From Hybos culiciformis (lineage: Eukaryota; Arthropoda; Insecta; Diptera; Hybotidae), in assembly GCA_964007475.1 (NCBI GenBank), contig OZ023273.1:127900732-127964731 (forward strand): DNA of 64,000 nt. Reading direction: 5' to 3'. The notes beneath the pieces were generated by a model. That model was not told the origin of the DNA, did not search any database, and saw only the letters and a program-made list of their open reading frames with translations. Positions within the stretch are counted from its first letter, which is position 1. Each line of letters opens with the position of its first letter. The position numbers were made by a program, and so were the translations under genes. Positions 16,095-29,337 of this stretch are shown in pieces.

Positions 16095-19000
16095 ATGTAT
16101 ATCAAATCGGTAATTATTGATGGCTTCAAATCGTATGGCCGACGAACAGAAATAGATAATTTTGATCCAGAATTTACTGCAATAACCGGTTTAAACGGCA
16201 CCGGAAAATCAAATATTCTGGATTCAATATGTTTCGTTCTTGGAATTAGTAATTTGGGTCAGGTAATTTATAATCTTAATTAACCGGCAATGCCGGTCAA
16301 ATTTCCAGTTAACTTAGCTATAAATAGGTTTGATTATCATTGCTAGATAAAATCTAGAACAACGCTATTAGGTAGGTAGGGAGTTCCAAGTCAGAAAACA
16401 ATTTATGACATAGGTACTAGCAGGTACAGGTAACCTACCTAACGATCATGACAAGAATTATGAATTTAAGACGAGATAAGTATTTATTAGAACACATACC
16501 TACCTACCCAAATATTAATATTTTGAATCTAGATAGATATAACCATTTAAATTTGGATTATTGTTTCCACCTTTAAATTAAATCTTGGCTTGGATCAAAT
16601 AGATATAGCTAGGCATCCAGATTTAATTTTACGCATTTTTAAGATGATTCGTATGTCAGGAAATCTGGAAAATTTATGTAGAAGATGTGTTCGGTGTACA
16701 ATACTTAGGCAAATGGAAATTTTGTTTAATTTAATTTTTATTGTTAAAAGTTTTTAAATTAATATTTCTTTAAGGTAAGAGCCACGTCATTGCAAGATCT
16801 AGTTTTTAAATGTGGTCAGGCTGGTGTTACAAAGGCTACTGTCACTTTGGTTTTCGATAATACAGATGCCGAACAATGCCCACTTGGATACGAAAAATGC
16901 AGAGAAATCTCGGTAACTCGTCAAATTGTCGTTGGTGGAAAAAACAAATACATGATTAATGGAAAAAATGTTCCAAATAAAAAAGTTACAGATTTATTTT
17001 GTTCAGTTCAATTGAATGTTAATAATCCGAATTTTTTAATTATGCAAGGACGTATTACCAAAGTTCTTAATATGAAACCAGCAGAAGTAAGTACTAAAAA
17101 TCATAAATCAGAGTAAAATAGGTCTTAATCTCACATATATGTATACATTAAAAAAAAAAATTCAAACTTTTTCTTCGTCTTACAATATTGGTAATTGGCA
17201 AAAATGCAAATAACTATTAGTTAGATGAGTGACTTAAGTAATTTTGAATGGTAGAATTAAAGATCTTTATATTTAAATTAATAATAATGTTTATATTTTC
17301 TTAACAATTATAAAACAAATATTTTTCGTTTCTTGTGAAGATTCTTTCTATGATTGAAGAAGCTGCTGGCACATCAATGTACGAGTCTAAAAAAGAAGCA
17401 ACCACTAAATTAATTGAGAAGAAAGATGCAAAAGTTCGTGAAACTAACATTTTATTAGTTGAAGAAGTTCAACCACGTCTCGAAAAGCTAAGAGAAGAAA
17501 AAGCAGCTTATACTGAATATCAAAAAATTGTTCGAAACATTGATTTTTTGCAAAGAATCTACATTTCACATAAATATCTTAAAAAAAAGGAAACTCTAGC
17601 AGCAACAGAAAAAACGTTGGCAAAATTATCAGAGCAAATCGAGAATAGTAAACAAAAAATTATTGATAATGATGCAGAAGCAAAAAGATGTGATGAATTG
17701 GCGGCTAAACTTCAGCATGATATTGACAATCAAAGCGGTGGAGAACTTAAGCAAATAGAAGAAGAATTAAATGAGAAAATAAAGGAAGACGCAAAAGCTT
17801 CAGGATCCATGAAAGGAGTACAATCTGCTTTAGAACAAGAAGAGAAGAAAATAAAAACTTTACAAAAAAGTATTAAGGACGATGAGGACGCTTTGATTAA
17901 AACTGAATCTAAAATGGAAAAAGTCAAGGGATTATTCGAGTCATTGAAATTAGATGATGCAACCGATGCGAAAGCTTATGCTGATGCCCAAAAAAAATTC
18001 GACGCTGTCACTCAGGGTTTATCGACAAATGAAGATGGGGAAGCTAGTTCACTTCAAGATCAATTAATAAGTAATTCCTTTTTATGCTGACCTAATTTAT
18101 TCTTTTCTTTTGTACAAATTTTAATATACTTATTTTGGGGTTTGAATGAATACTTCAGACATACACAATAAAAATAAAAACTTAATAGTTGTGTATAAAT
18201 AAATAATACTTCGAATTTTTAAAAGATATGATTGTTTATTTTTGATTCCTCAATTTAGGGGCGAAATCATTTTACTCGCGGAGCCTAGATTAAGTTGCGA
18301 AAAAGGAAGTTGCAATCTCTAAAGCCCCGCAGGGACACGTTTCCAGCCCACGTAGTCATAGATTGTGTTGCGAAATTGTTTTGCGATTTTCGGTTTCGGG
18401 CTTTCGGCTTTGGAATTATTTTCTGCATATTTTTCAAATTTTTTATTAATAAAATTCTTTTAATTGTTTTCAGCTGCAAAACAACAAATAAGTGAAGCCC
18501 AAACTACTATTAAAACTTCTGAAATGGAATTAAATCACATTCGATCTGTGTTAAAACAAAAAGAAAATGAAACTCAAACAAATGATGGGTCGTATTTGAA
18601 GGATAAAAAGTTGCACGATCAGATTGAAATGGAAATTAAAAAACTAACAGTAAGTGTAGATTTCATGCATAATTGTGTTCTTTCTTTTATTTTAATTTTT
18701 TTAGAACGAGTTGTCAAAAACGCAGTATGAAGATGGATCTATGGAGCAACTTGAAGAACGTGAAGGCGTCTTAATAAACGAATTAAGAGTTCTGAAGCAA
18801 CAATTAGATCGAAGAAATGCGTATCGTTACGAATTACAATATCGAGATCCAGAGCCTGGCTTTGATAGATCAAAAGTTAAAGGAATGGTCGGGAAATTGT
18901 TTAAAGTAAAGGATGATAAAAATTGCTTAGCTCTAACAATGACAGCTGGAGGCAGTGTAAGTAATTTTTTTTGGGTCAAATAGACTTTGTACTCTTATTT

Positions 19001-22000
19001 CGGCTTAATATGCTTTCTTGATCCTTTGGTTTTATAGTTAAATGAAGATCGATAATAAATTTTACAATTTAAATCTTTTTTTTTTAGTTATACAGTTATG
19101 TGACTGATGATGATGTTACCAGCAAGAAAATTTTACAAAAAGGTGAGCTTCAACAACGTGTTACCATTATTCCAATCAATAAAATCACATCCCATCCAAT
19201 TGATCAATCAAGAGTTAGATTTGCTCAAAATTTAGTTGGAAAAGAAAATGTAGATTCAGCTTTGAATCTTATCGATTATAATCGCTATTATGATCCAGTA
19301 ATGAAATATGTATTTGGACATACTTTAATCTGTAAGGATATGAATGTAGCAAAAGAGGTAATTTTACAAAATTTTATTGATAAAAAGTAATTTTTATAAT
19401 GAATTTTTATTCAATCCAATTCCATTTAAATGAGAAATAATTTGTGTTAAAAAAATGTTTTTTTTTTTTAAACATTAATTTTTTTGTCGATTTTGCCGAC
19501 CAGAGTTTTAAATTTTACATGTACAGAAGAGATTGATCCTTGGTTTTCGACTTATATTTATCTTGACATACAATTCCAATATCTTTAAATAACTTTATTA
19601 TTGGCTGCGTTGATATGCCATCTAATTCACCATAAGATGGATCTGTGTAACCAATGTAAGATTCAATTGATAATTTATTGATGTATCTTATTGTGGCAAC
19701 TGCAGAAAAAAAAAATAAAAAGTTAATATTTATAAGTTAATCTTTTTGATATTGAAGCAAAATTTTGTAATTTAAATAATTTTTCATTTTGAATGATTGA
19801 GGTAAAAAAAACTTAAAACATTTACCTCCAGCACTTAAACCAGTTATAAAATTCGGTGCTTTTAACTCTTTGGCATATTTGTATTTTGAGTTAATTCCAC
19901 GCAAAAATGTTATTTGATTTTCAGTTTTTGATAAATCATTAGCTTTATACTGAACTTTTGATTGAAGAGAAATCGTTATAACATTTTCAACTGATTCAAT
20001 TAAATTTTTTATTTCTTTCGATTGAATTCCACTTAAATTTAGATCATTTTCATTAGAATAAATAATTAATTGTTTCAAATTTTCAAAGAAATAAGCTATA
20101 ATATTTCCATTTCTTGATTTCCCAATTGGTTTCAAATCTTTGAAAATTGTAGTTTTTAAAAAGTCAGCCATGTCACTGCCTTCGATTATGATTATTTTTG
20201 TTAGTTTTGTGCCATCAGGAGAACTATTTTCCCATTCCCATCCGCTTCTAAAAAACAGAAAATAAAAATAGAAACAATTTTTTTTTTTAACTTACAGAGA
20301 AATAATTTTAGTGAGCTTTAAAAAATTTTTATTTTTGATGGAAAAGGGGCTGATTCCATCAAAAATTAAAAGTCCAGTATACGGAGAGATTCTAAACCAG
20401 CCAAGGTTCTAAATAATTGTCATATAAAATTTTGAATATTTTTAAAAGTTTATACAATTTCCGAAGAAAATCAGTATGTTGGGTATAGATAGATGTTGAT
20501 TAGAGGAATTTAAAAAGGATTCGAAAAAGGGTTTGAATTTCGATGGAACTTTTAAATTTTTATATATGATTGTATAGTATATGCCTAAATGGTATAGGTA
20601 TTATGGTTTTGAAGAACCTGCAAAAATTTTTTAACCCCTAGTTGTGACGGAAGTGTCTTAAAAGCTAAGTGTCTCAGACCACAATGTTCAAAACGGACCA
20701 CATTCTTCATTTATGAGATACCTGATAAACTATATTTCTTTAATTGGTTTTTATAAAGAGAAAAAAATTAGTTTTCAGTAGGTACCTACACAAGTTAGCC
20801 AATAGAATGCTTTCTTTATATTTACATTCATTAAAATAAAATTCAACTTACTTGGATAAAAAATGTGATTTGATATCGGGATCTTCATCATCTTCATGTA
20901 GTCCATCCCAAAATGCTCTTGATGTTGGCTCCAAAATTTCACCAAAATTCGCTAAACAGGCCATTTATTTGTAAGTTTTTTTAATTTTTTTTTTCCAATA
21001 TTTTTCTATTTACTTTCTTTTCAAACTCATAAGATTGTAAATTTTTAATTAAATCAATTTCTTTTAAAAAAAAAATATATATACTTTTAATCTCGTTGGA
21101 TGGAAAATTATTAATTAAAAAAAAATAAAATAAATTGTAGAACATAAACAAAAATCATACAATTTTAATGAAATTCAAATTTATTATGTTCAATTTGTGC
21201 TCCTTCATCATATTTGACAGTTCTTTCTTGTTTTCTTTTCTTTAATTTATTCCGTTTCGTTCCGTTTGTTCTTTTCTAAGTTTGTTGTGTTTTTGTTTTC
21301 GATAATAAGGTAAATAGATCATTACAGTCTTTCCAAAATTAAATTTTATTGTAATTTTATTCTGAGTATTGCTAAATAAATTTTTCAGAATCCATTACAG
21401 AAGTAAAAATATCTCAAGAGTAGAATCTCGCCTTTTTGACATTTAATTTGTTAAATGATAATAAAAAATAACACTCAGAATCGGCTGAAACTTGGAGGGA
21501 TGTAGAGGCGGTGCCCAAACCTCAAAAACCGGAAATAGTTCTTGGGCCAAAGGCCCCGTTTCGGAGGTATGGCCCCCCAAAGTTTTCATACTTTTTTATA
21601 TGGGAAATTTTTTTTTTTTGCCTGATTGGCCCTATTTTTAGAAAAATGATAAAGAGGTTGTCCCAAAACAAGAGGGGGGTGCTGCAAATCCCACTGACCA
21701 ACCACCAGCCCGCCCGCCAGCCGCCCCCCTCTTGTTTTGGGACACCCCCTATACTCTATAAAAAAATGGGCCAAATCGAACCAAAAAAAAAAATTTGCCA
21801 TACAAAATGTATGAAAACTTTGGGGGCCATATCTCCGAAACGGGGCCTTTGCCCCAAGAACTGGTTTCAGTTTTGGGAGTTTGGGCAACGCCTCTACCCC
21901 CCGGTTTTGAGTGGTTCACATAAACTGCACTTTAACTAAAAATAATAATAATGATGACGTATTAGAAAATGACTGTGGGTGCCAAAACCCCCAAAATCTC

Positions 22001-25000
22001 CGAGACGAGGGCTTTCCTCCAAAAACCGTGCTGGATCTAACATCGTTAGGTTTTCAGGCACCTCATCGTTATAAACTTGAATTAAATGTGAGTTCATCTT
22101 TCAATATGTTCAGAAATAGTATTTTAAGCTAAAACTAATTTAGTTTTGGTTACTGCCATACAATCCAATCTACTTAGCTAGTATTTTATAAAATTATATT
22201 TTCATTTCTTCGAATAATATGCTCTAATAAAATAACTTTTAATTCGCACATCCCAACCCAATCAAGTCAGTGTTTTAAACATTTTTTATTTTCTATAATC
22301 TTGCTATCAGAATTATTATAATATATTATACTTATATTATTTTAAAAAACTAAAAATATGAAAAAATTAATGTTATTCATCTTTTAATGGAAACGGAGTC
22401 GAAAAAGTATTCCTTACTATATATTAACTAGTTTAACTAAAAAGATTTATTTCTTGAATATTTTACTTTATTTATATTCAGTAAAAAATTTAATATTAAA
22501 AAATAATTCTTTAATTTTTTTCAATGAAATCTTGTCCATGATTTATTCCATAGTGAAGTTCATCTCCGCTACCTTTTAAGTAAGCCCAAGCCATTCTCCT
22601 GGAACTAAAACCAATTCCAATTCTACCATTGGCATCAATAGTAATTGCTCCACCTTCGCCAATTAGTCTTTCAGTCATTTCCTTTGTGGCAAATTCAGTT
22701 GCTTCTTGAGCATCAACATTTTTATATTGAATTCTTTGGAGAATTCTTTGAGCTAAATTATATCTCATTATAGTTTCGCCATGACCTGTTGTTGAAACAC
22801 CTCCAATCAAGTTATCAGCGTATGTTCCGCTTCCTAAAATTAATGATGTATATTTAGTCATATAAAAAAACTAAAAAAAAAAAAATAATTATCCGCTTAT
22901 ACCTAAAATCGGAGTGTCACCGATACGCCCAGGAATTTTCCCAGTTATTCCACCGGTAGAAGTGGCGACCGCAATATTTCCTTTTGAGTCAATTGCAACA
23001 GCACCTACAGTACCTGGTTCTCCTGGTCTAGAAAAATCAGTTTTATCTAATTCAGTTCGCGAAAAAATTGTATCTAAACCTTTCCTTTGTCTTTCTTTGA
23101 ATTCTTCCAATGCTGCTTGTGCATTCGAGGTTATTAGTGATCCTTCTGGCAAAATTTCGAACTTCTCTTTTTTTGCAAATTCCACTGCACTTTTACCACC
23201 AAGGAATGTATGATTTGTTTTCTCCATAACACGACGAGCTACTGATATTGGATACATGATATTATTTAGTAATGTAGTGCAACCAGCTTTTAATTTTTGT
23301 CCATCCATAATGCTCGCTTCACACTCAACAATTCCATCTGTATTAAGGACCTGAAATGAAATTTAAGTTAGTACTTAGTAGTAGTCAGATTTTTAGAATG
23401 TGAAATATAGATACTCGAATTATTCTGTAAAACGCGTACCTACTTTTTTTTTTATCAAGGTAACAAAATTACTGCGTTGTCTTAGATAAGCTAAATACAT
23501 GTCGTGAACGTCGAGCAGGCGTAACCAACTGAAATCTTTATTTTATGCTCATGGGGTTTTTCGTGCTCATAGACAATTCTGGAATATTTACTTACCGATC
23601 CGTAACCTGCATTAAAATTTTCGTCTTCTTCCATAATATTGACAGCTTTTTCTACCGCATCTAAAGCAGTGCCACCATTTTTTAAAATTTTAAATCCTTC
23701 GCGTACTGATTTTTTGCATCCCATGAATTTACCTGGAACTCTGGCTTCCGTAATATCACCAGCTCCACCATGAACAATTAAAACTGGCTCAATCATTTTT
23801 AATAATTTTGTCATCAACAACTTAATGACATGTAGAAATGAATTTTTTTTTTCTTTTAATTTGATGTTTTATTTAAATCACGTTAACTACAAAAATTAAA
23901 TTTATTTATTTATCTTCTTTTTTTTTTTTTCTGATTAAAATGTGGTATAGATAAGAAACAAAGATAACGCTGTGGGCACAAAAACTAAATTTTTGTATTT
24001 TAATTTCATCTCCATTATTATTAATTTATTAATTCATTTATTAGTAGTACTATATTCATTAGTCTCTTAAGTTATACTGGTTATAGCATCACCAGTAATT
24101 AACCTTTCATTGAGAAATTCAAACTGCTACATTAGCTTTATATATAGAATACTACATGCGTACCTACTTTATTTGAGATAATTTTACTTCACGTTAATGA
24201 TTATTCAACTCAATTTTGTATATTTTAGAAGTGATTTGTATACAAAATATGTAGCTTTTGAAGTGAACGCATTTTTTTTATTTGCAACATTATAGAAATA
24301 TCTAATTCTGTCAATTCTCTAATTAAAAGATAAAAATAAAAAACTTTTTTTTGTTGTTTTTCTTTCTTAGATTTGTCATTTTTCGTAAAAAAAGCAATGT
24401 AAATACCATTATGAATATGAATGAATATTTAAAAATAATTGTGTACATGAAAGGATCAAATTATTTGTGTCTTCTTTTTCTATTAAATATTCATCATAGG
24501 TTTATATTAAAAATAAAATTACGACAAACACTTTAAATTCTTCACAAAATGCAAATAGATTTATTTTGGTACAAACCAATAAAAATATTAATTTATAAAC
24601 CTTGGTTATTCAAATTGATAAATTTTAAAATATTCGATGTTTTTTGAAGTAGGTATTTGTTGATAAAAAAAATTCGAAGCAATTTGATCGAAGAAATATT
24701 AATAAATATTAAGTATTTCTAAGATCTAAGCGAATAAAAAGTGTGGTACTGAAAAAACTGTGTTGCTTATTAATTAGGAAAATATTTTCTTAATATTAAT
24801 AGCGATGAGCGGCCAAATTAATTCATTTATTTTAAAACATGGTAAATTTTACGAGAGAAATTTTAACAAAAGAATTAAATTAACTTAATGATTTAATTTT
24901 TTTTTAATGCAATAAATTTTTTAGGTAACTTTTCATCCCCAAGTATTGTGTCGTTCTGTAACACTGGAAGGCGATGTAGTTGATCCTGAGGGTACACTTT

Positions 25001-26717
25001 CTGGAGGTTCTCGTCCGAAGGGAAGTAATATATTACAAGATCTGGGTGAAATTAAACGCTTAGAAGAGGAAATTCATGTCAAGGAAACAGAATTACAAAA
25101 TTTACGTCAAGAAATCCGGTGAGACAAAAATTTCAAACTATTCTTATGAATTTCTTATGAATACGTTTTTTTTTTTTAATTTCATACTAATTTAATGTGT
25201 ATTTGAAATGGATAATCAAAATAAAAAGGTCTGTTCACGCTGTTGCCAAAGTTTATAATTCTATTAAAGAAAATCTTGATTTACGACAACACGAGCTAAA
25301 TGCTTGTAAGCAACGTTTGGCCCAAACAACGTTCCAACAAAATCAAGAAGAAATTAAGGAATTAAAACAAACACTAAGTTAATATTTTCTAAACATTTTA
25401 TATTTATTTGATGTTAAAATTCAACTTGTTATTTTAGAAACAATGGAAGAAAATTTGATAAAAGCAAGAGAAACTCAACAAACTGGTGCAAAAAAAGTAA
25501 AAGATATAGAGAACAAATTACGTGATGCTAAAGGTTATCGAGAACGTGAACTTAAATTGGCGTCCGATGTAATGAAGGCTGCCAAAAAGAAATCGGAAGA
25601 AAGCGCAGCTACTTGGAAAAAACGCGAACAAGAATATGAAACTCTTCGACTGGAAATCAGTGAGATCCGCAAGAGTAAGGAAACTTCTGAAAAAGAAAAA
25701 GAAAAGATGTCTGAAAATTTAAATAATTTAAAAGCCAAAATGATAGAGTTAAAAGAAAACTTTAAAAATTCGAGTAATATCGTTCATGAATTAAAAGCAA
25801 AAATAAAGCAACAAAAAGATAAAATTAGCGCACAGAATAAGGAATTAAAGTCTTATGCTACAAAAAAAGATAATATGAATAAGGAAAATGAGGAAATGCA
25901 ACTTGAAATCAAGAAAAAAGAAAATGAGTCGAAAAAAGTAAAAAATGATAATAAGGACGCTTTTGCTGAAATTCATCATTTGGAAGAAACACATGTTTGG
26001 ATTAACGAAGACAAAGAATATTTCGGTAGAAAAAATACCAGATATGATTACTCAAAGGAAGATCCAATTGAAGCTGCGAAAAAATTGGGGAAACTAAAAG
26101 AAACTGAACAACAAATGAAGCGTAAATTGAATTTAAAAGCAATGCAACTATTAACTTATGAAGAGGATCAATATAATTTGACTATGCAACGAAAAAAAAT
26201 CGTTGAAGAAGACAAAGAGAAAATTAAAAACATCATTTGTAAAATGGATGAGAAAAAGAAAGAAAGGCTTGAAAAAGCTTGGATACGCGTTAGTGATAAT
26301 TTTTCTGGAATTTTTAGTACGCTATTGCAAGGTGCTCAGTCAGAATTAAGACCAAGTTTTAAACAAAATTCCCTAGTTGGATTAGAAATTCGAGTTGGTT
26401 TTAATGGTATATGGAAAGAATCATTGACTGAACTTAGTGGTGGACAGCGTTCTTTAGTGGCTTTATCTTTAGTTTTGGCTATGTTAAAATTCAGTCCGGC
26501 TCCCCTGTATATTTTGGATGAAGTTGATGCTGCTTTAGACATGTCACACACTCAAAATATCGGCAATATGTTTAAAACTTACTTCAAAGATTCCCAGTTT
26601 ATTATTGTTTCTCTTAAAGATGGTATGTTCAACAATGCAAATGTATTATTTAAGACAAGATTCGAAGATGGTGTTTCAGCTGTTTCGCGCACTGACAATC
26701 GTAAGAAAAAAAAATAA
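16095..26717 (+). CDS. SMC2: SMC2, condensin ATPase subunit
   Basis: SMC2 pairs with SMC4 in condensin I and II and compacts chromosomes in mitosis. Exons are 16095-16262, 16775-17086, 17341-18070, 18474-18649, 18705-18956, 19088-19357, 24925-25118, 25229-25377 and 25438-26717, with matching phases. They give 1176 residues, close to the usual 1190-1200. The Walker A motif GLNGTGKS is at residues 32-39, a long coiled coil follows, the hinge is around 510-660, then the returning coiled coil, the ABC signature LSGGQRS near 1083 and Walker [12 protein letters not shown] near 1107. Walker A has Thr where many SMC2 proteins have Ser. The acceptor before 25229 lacks a pyrimidine tract and is the weakest junction. 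A poly(A) signal lies at 26801. The 5.6 kb intron 19358-24924 hosts two other genes. Confidence 0.96.
18230..18460. other. GC-richer patch in an SMC2 intron, unidentified
   Basis: The composition from about 18258 to 18420 is richer in G and C than the surrounding intron and contains local inverted motifs (TTGCGAAA and TTTTGCGA). It resembles a decayed insertion, but no clear termini or target duplication were found. Confidence 0.25.
19515..20964 (-). CDS. PSMG1: Proteasome assembly chaperone 1 homologue (PSMG1/PAC1)
   Basis: Three minus-strand exons, 20964-20852, 20247-19826 and 19699-19515, join in phase and encode 239 residues. PSMG1 forms a heterodimer with PSMG2 that assembles the 20S proteasome alpha ring. 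The C-terminal half carries the family pattern that I can align by memory with human PSMG1: an [13 protein letters not shown] block, then [16 protein letters not shown] with the conserved YTD and LD, then [10 protein letters not shown]. The N-terminus is acidic with [12 protein letters not shown] and no signal peptide, consistent with a cytosolic protein. The gene lies wholly inside an SMC2 intron on the opposite strand. The overall similarity is modest, as is usual for this fast-evolving family. Confidence 0.72.
21495..21905. mobile_element. GC-rich foldback element in the SMC2 intron
   Basis: The left arm (GTAGAGGCGGTGCCCAAAC, later TTCTTGGGCCAAAGGCCCCG) is mirrored on the right by its inverse (CGGGGCCTTTGCCCCAAGAA, later GTTTGGGCAACGCCTCTAC). 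A separate inner stem pairs TCCCAAAACAAGAGGGGGG near 21660 with its inverse near 21724. The element is about 410 bp and noncoding. Open frames through it on both strands come from the palindrome. Confidence 0.8.
21941..22087 (+). other. Exon-like segment with GTGAGT donor, no partner found
   Basis: A frame open from just after the foldback element reads [18 protein letters not shown] and continues in ordinary, non-repetitive protein-like composition to KLELN, directly followed by GTGAGT. No start codon context or downstream exon was identified. It may be a captured or decayed exon, or chance. Confidence 0.2.
22511..23814 (-). CDS. ASRGL1: Isoaspartyl peptidase / L-asparaginase (Ntn hydrolase)
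   Basis: The enzyme hydrolyses isoaspartyl dipeptides and L-asparagine after autocleavage that exposes an N-terminal threonine. Exons are 23814-23596, 23350-22903 and 22833-22511, in phase, giving 329 residues from the first ATG. A second ATG at 23796 has the better context and would give 323. The N-terminal motif IVHGGAGDI is diagnostic. The nucleophile is the Thr of GTVGAVAID (residue 187, or 181 from the second ATG), followed by [11 protein letters not shown] with its substrate-contacting residues and by [14 protein letters not shown]. The length matches the family. It is nested in the SMC2 intron on the opposite strand, next to the PSMG1 homologue and in the same orientation. The sequence appears intact. 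Confidence 0.93.
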
Positions 26718-27432
26718 TGATATATCACTTAAAAATCCTTTTCTATCAATATTTTTTTTAAAGCAGTTTATTGTAAACCATTGTAAACCATATAAATTTC
26801 AATAAAGGTTTTTTCATATCAAAAAAAAGTTTATAAATCAAAGAATGAATATTTTTATTAATATTAATAATTTTTATATTTAAATTTTTCGCAAATTCCG
26901 ACTACGATGTTAGTCAATTAACCCGAATTAATTGAAAGGTTAAAAACAAAAACGTTTTAGTAACTAACTTAATCATTATTGTTAAAGAATATAATGTGAA
27001 TATAATACATCAAATATAAGGGGTCTTAAAAAATATATGTTCATCGAGAGGTTATAAATTGTAGTGACAAGAAACAATGTAAGAACAAAGCCAGTTCATC
27101 AATTCAAGAATTTAATAACTATTTGTTGAATTTTTTAAAAAATCTGAAATTCTCCTTACTTTTTTTTACATTCTGGCGAAATATTTTAATTTTAATTGTA
27201 AGGGCTATGTAGCACCATCACATTTCAAATGTTTCGATGATTTAAATTTTTTTATAAATTTGTGGAAAAAAAATAGACTAGAAAAAATTAAAATAACATT
27301 ATTTAATTATATTTTATTGATCATTATAGCCTATAATAACGATATATTATTATGTTTTCATGTTTTGTCGTATAGGGCCAAGGTTATAATTTTTTATTTC
27401 AACTTCTTTTATAACTTAATATGTAAGATTTT
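26718..27432. other. Convergent interval between SMC2 and the BESS gene
   Basis: It contains the SMC2 3' UTR with AATAAA at 26801-26806 and the 3' flank of the minus-strand BESS gene. Nothing else was recognised. Confidence 0.5.
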
Positions 27433-29337
27433 TTATAATCCGTATCGCTGGAAAATTGGAAAATGTTGAGTCGGCAACGGCGGCATTGAATGTTGCTGTT
27501 GTTGTTGCAAATGTTGTTGCTGCATTTGTTGTTGTAATGTAGGAGGTATTAATTGCTGAACAGAATGTGATAAATTTTGATTGTGATAGGAGTGATGATG
27601 TTGGTTTATTTGAGGATTTTGGTGCAAATGATGATGGGAGGCTGTGTGATGATGTTGCTGCTGTTGCTGTTGTTGTAAATTTAAATTCAAAGGTGGAGTG
27701 GGTGTACCTAAACTTCTGTGATCATGTTGTGATAATTGTGAAACTGGTCGTGGTTGGAATTGTTTATTTTCCATTTGATTTAATATTGGTGGAACATGAT
27801 GTTGAACCTGTTGTATTTCAGGTTCTTCTATTTGTCTTTCATTGGAATTATCACAAGGAAATTGGGTTTCAACTGATCTCTTGCTCCATTTCTTAAATAT
27901 TCCAATAATTTCAGTTTTTAATTCAAGCTTTCGACATTCTGGTATTTTAGCCATTTCCCCGACAAACGAAAGTAGGAATAACTCATCTGAATCCATATAT
28001 TTTTTCTTCTTTTTACCTTTTTGAGCTTGCAAACATAATCCACTATAACATCTAGCTTTAATTTCATTCGCTGCTTTAGTTCGCGGTTGAACAAATGTTC
28101 CTGATGCCGGAAAGTCTTCATCTGCTTGATGTTTCATTTTCTTTTTATACTTTTTCTTTTCTTTTTTCATGAATTCTTGACTAGTGGATGGCAGCGATGA
28201 ATCAAAACCTTCCTGCTTGAATTGACTCATCATTTCTTCTCCCATACTATCGCCTGTAAAAAAGGAATAAACAAAAACACTTATTTTAATCTAGGCATAC
28301 ATTATGTAAAACACCTTAGTTTTGAATTGTGCTCAGTTTTATATAATTGTAAATTAAATGAAATACACAGTTCTTAATAAGTTGAACTTTAAACTATTTA
28401 ATGGACAGGTTTCATAAAGTCAGATGAAATCCAAGAGAAAATTTTTCCATTTCGTATTATACAAATTTTTTTTAGTATTTGAAAGTTTTTTAAAGGCTTT
28501 CAACTTTATATATGTTTTGGCATTCTTCCGAAACTCCAAGAAAATTTTGTACTATCGTAAAAATTTGCAAATATTGAGCTGACTAATTGATAGTTATATA
28601 AAATACGCTCATAATACGAAACCAAATGTACCTATATAAGTTTTTCTTTATAACTTCAAACTATCTAAAATTAAGTTAAGCACACTAAATACAATTATTT
28701 CTCTGATGGATCTGACACGTCATAGTAGAAAATAAAAAAGTTTTAATTTTTTTTTTTATAAACACAGAAACTCTACAGAATTCAATGAATAAAAATTCCC
28801 ATTAATAAAATTTATCTAAACCATTAACATTTCTCACCTAGTTCATCTTTTGATGATTTCGGCTGGGCTGATTCTATAAAAATTATTTCATTATCTTCTT
28901 CCGTTAAATCAGGAATTGGTGACCCTGGATGTCTTCTTGAAATTTCTTGAAGCTTTTTTCGTGTGGCTAATCTCATATTTTGCCATTGCTATATATTGAT
29001 AAAAAAATACGTATATTATGTTTATAGTTTAAATTATGAAGACACAAAAATAATAAAACTAACTTTTTTCCATTGTTTCATTGATTTCGGTGGACCAGCT
29101 GCATTTAATTCTTGTGTTATTTTCGCCCATTGATATTTTCGTTCTTTACCTTTGCCCTCTATGTATCGGGTCTCTCTCATATGATCAATTAGCATTCGTC
29201 TTTGCAACATTGTGATTCGTTCACAGGGCTTTAATTTCTAAAAATAGAAGTGAAAAAAGTAGTATAAAGAATTATTGTTTTTTTTTTTTTTTGTTTTAAG
29301 TTTTCCATTTTATTTTATTATTTATCAGACTTACCAT
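27433..29337 (-). CDS. Zeste-type Myb/SANT plus BESS domain protein, paralogue A
   Basis: Predicted nuclear DNA-binding regulator. Exons are 29337-29335 (ATG only), 29237-29064, 28988-28838 and 28253-27433, in phase, giving 382 residues. Residues 2-80 resemble the Myb/SANT-like domain of regulatory protein zeste, with KITQELNAAGPPKSMKQWKK. A BESS motif, a protein-interaction helix pair, is at about 197-232 (DSDELFLLSF to IFKKW). The tail from about 290 is rich in Gln and His, as in many transcription factors. Lysine-rich stretches near 140-155 and 188-195 could serve nuclear import. The start is unusual: the only in-frame ATG in the upstream exon sits directly on the donor (ATG/GTAAGT). Translation could instead begin at an internal Met in the second exon. 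Paralogue B lies head to head upstream. Confidence 0.75.

Noticed and set aside
21511..21939. Open frames on both strands of 100-142 codons
   Set aside because: They run through the foldback element and mirror each other, so they are a by-product of its palindrome.
27567..28024. Plus-strand open frames rich in Val, Asp and Asn
   Set aside because: They are antisense to the Gln/His-rich tail and BESS region of paralogue A.
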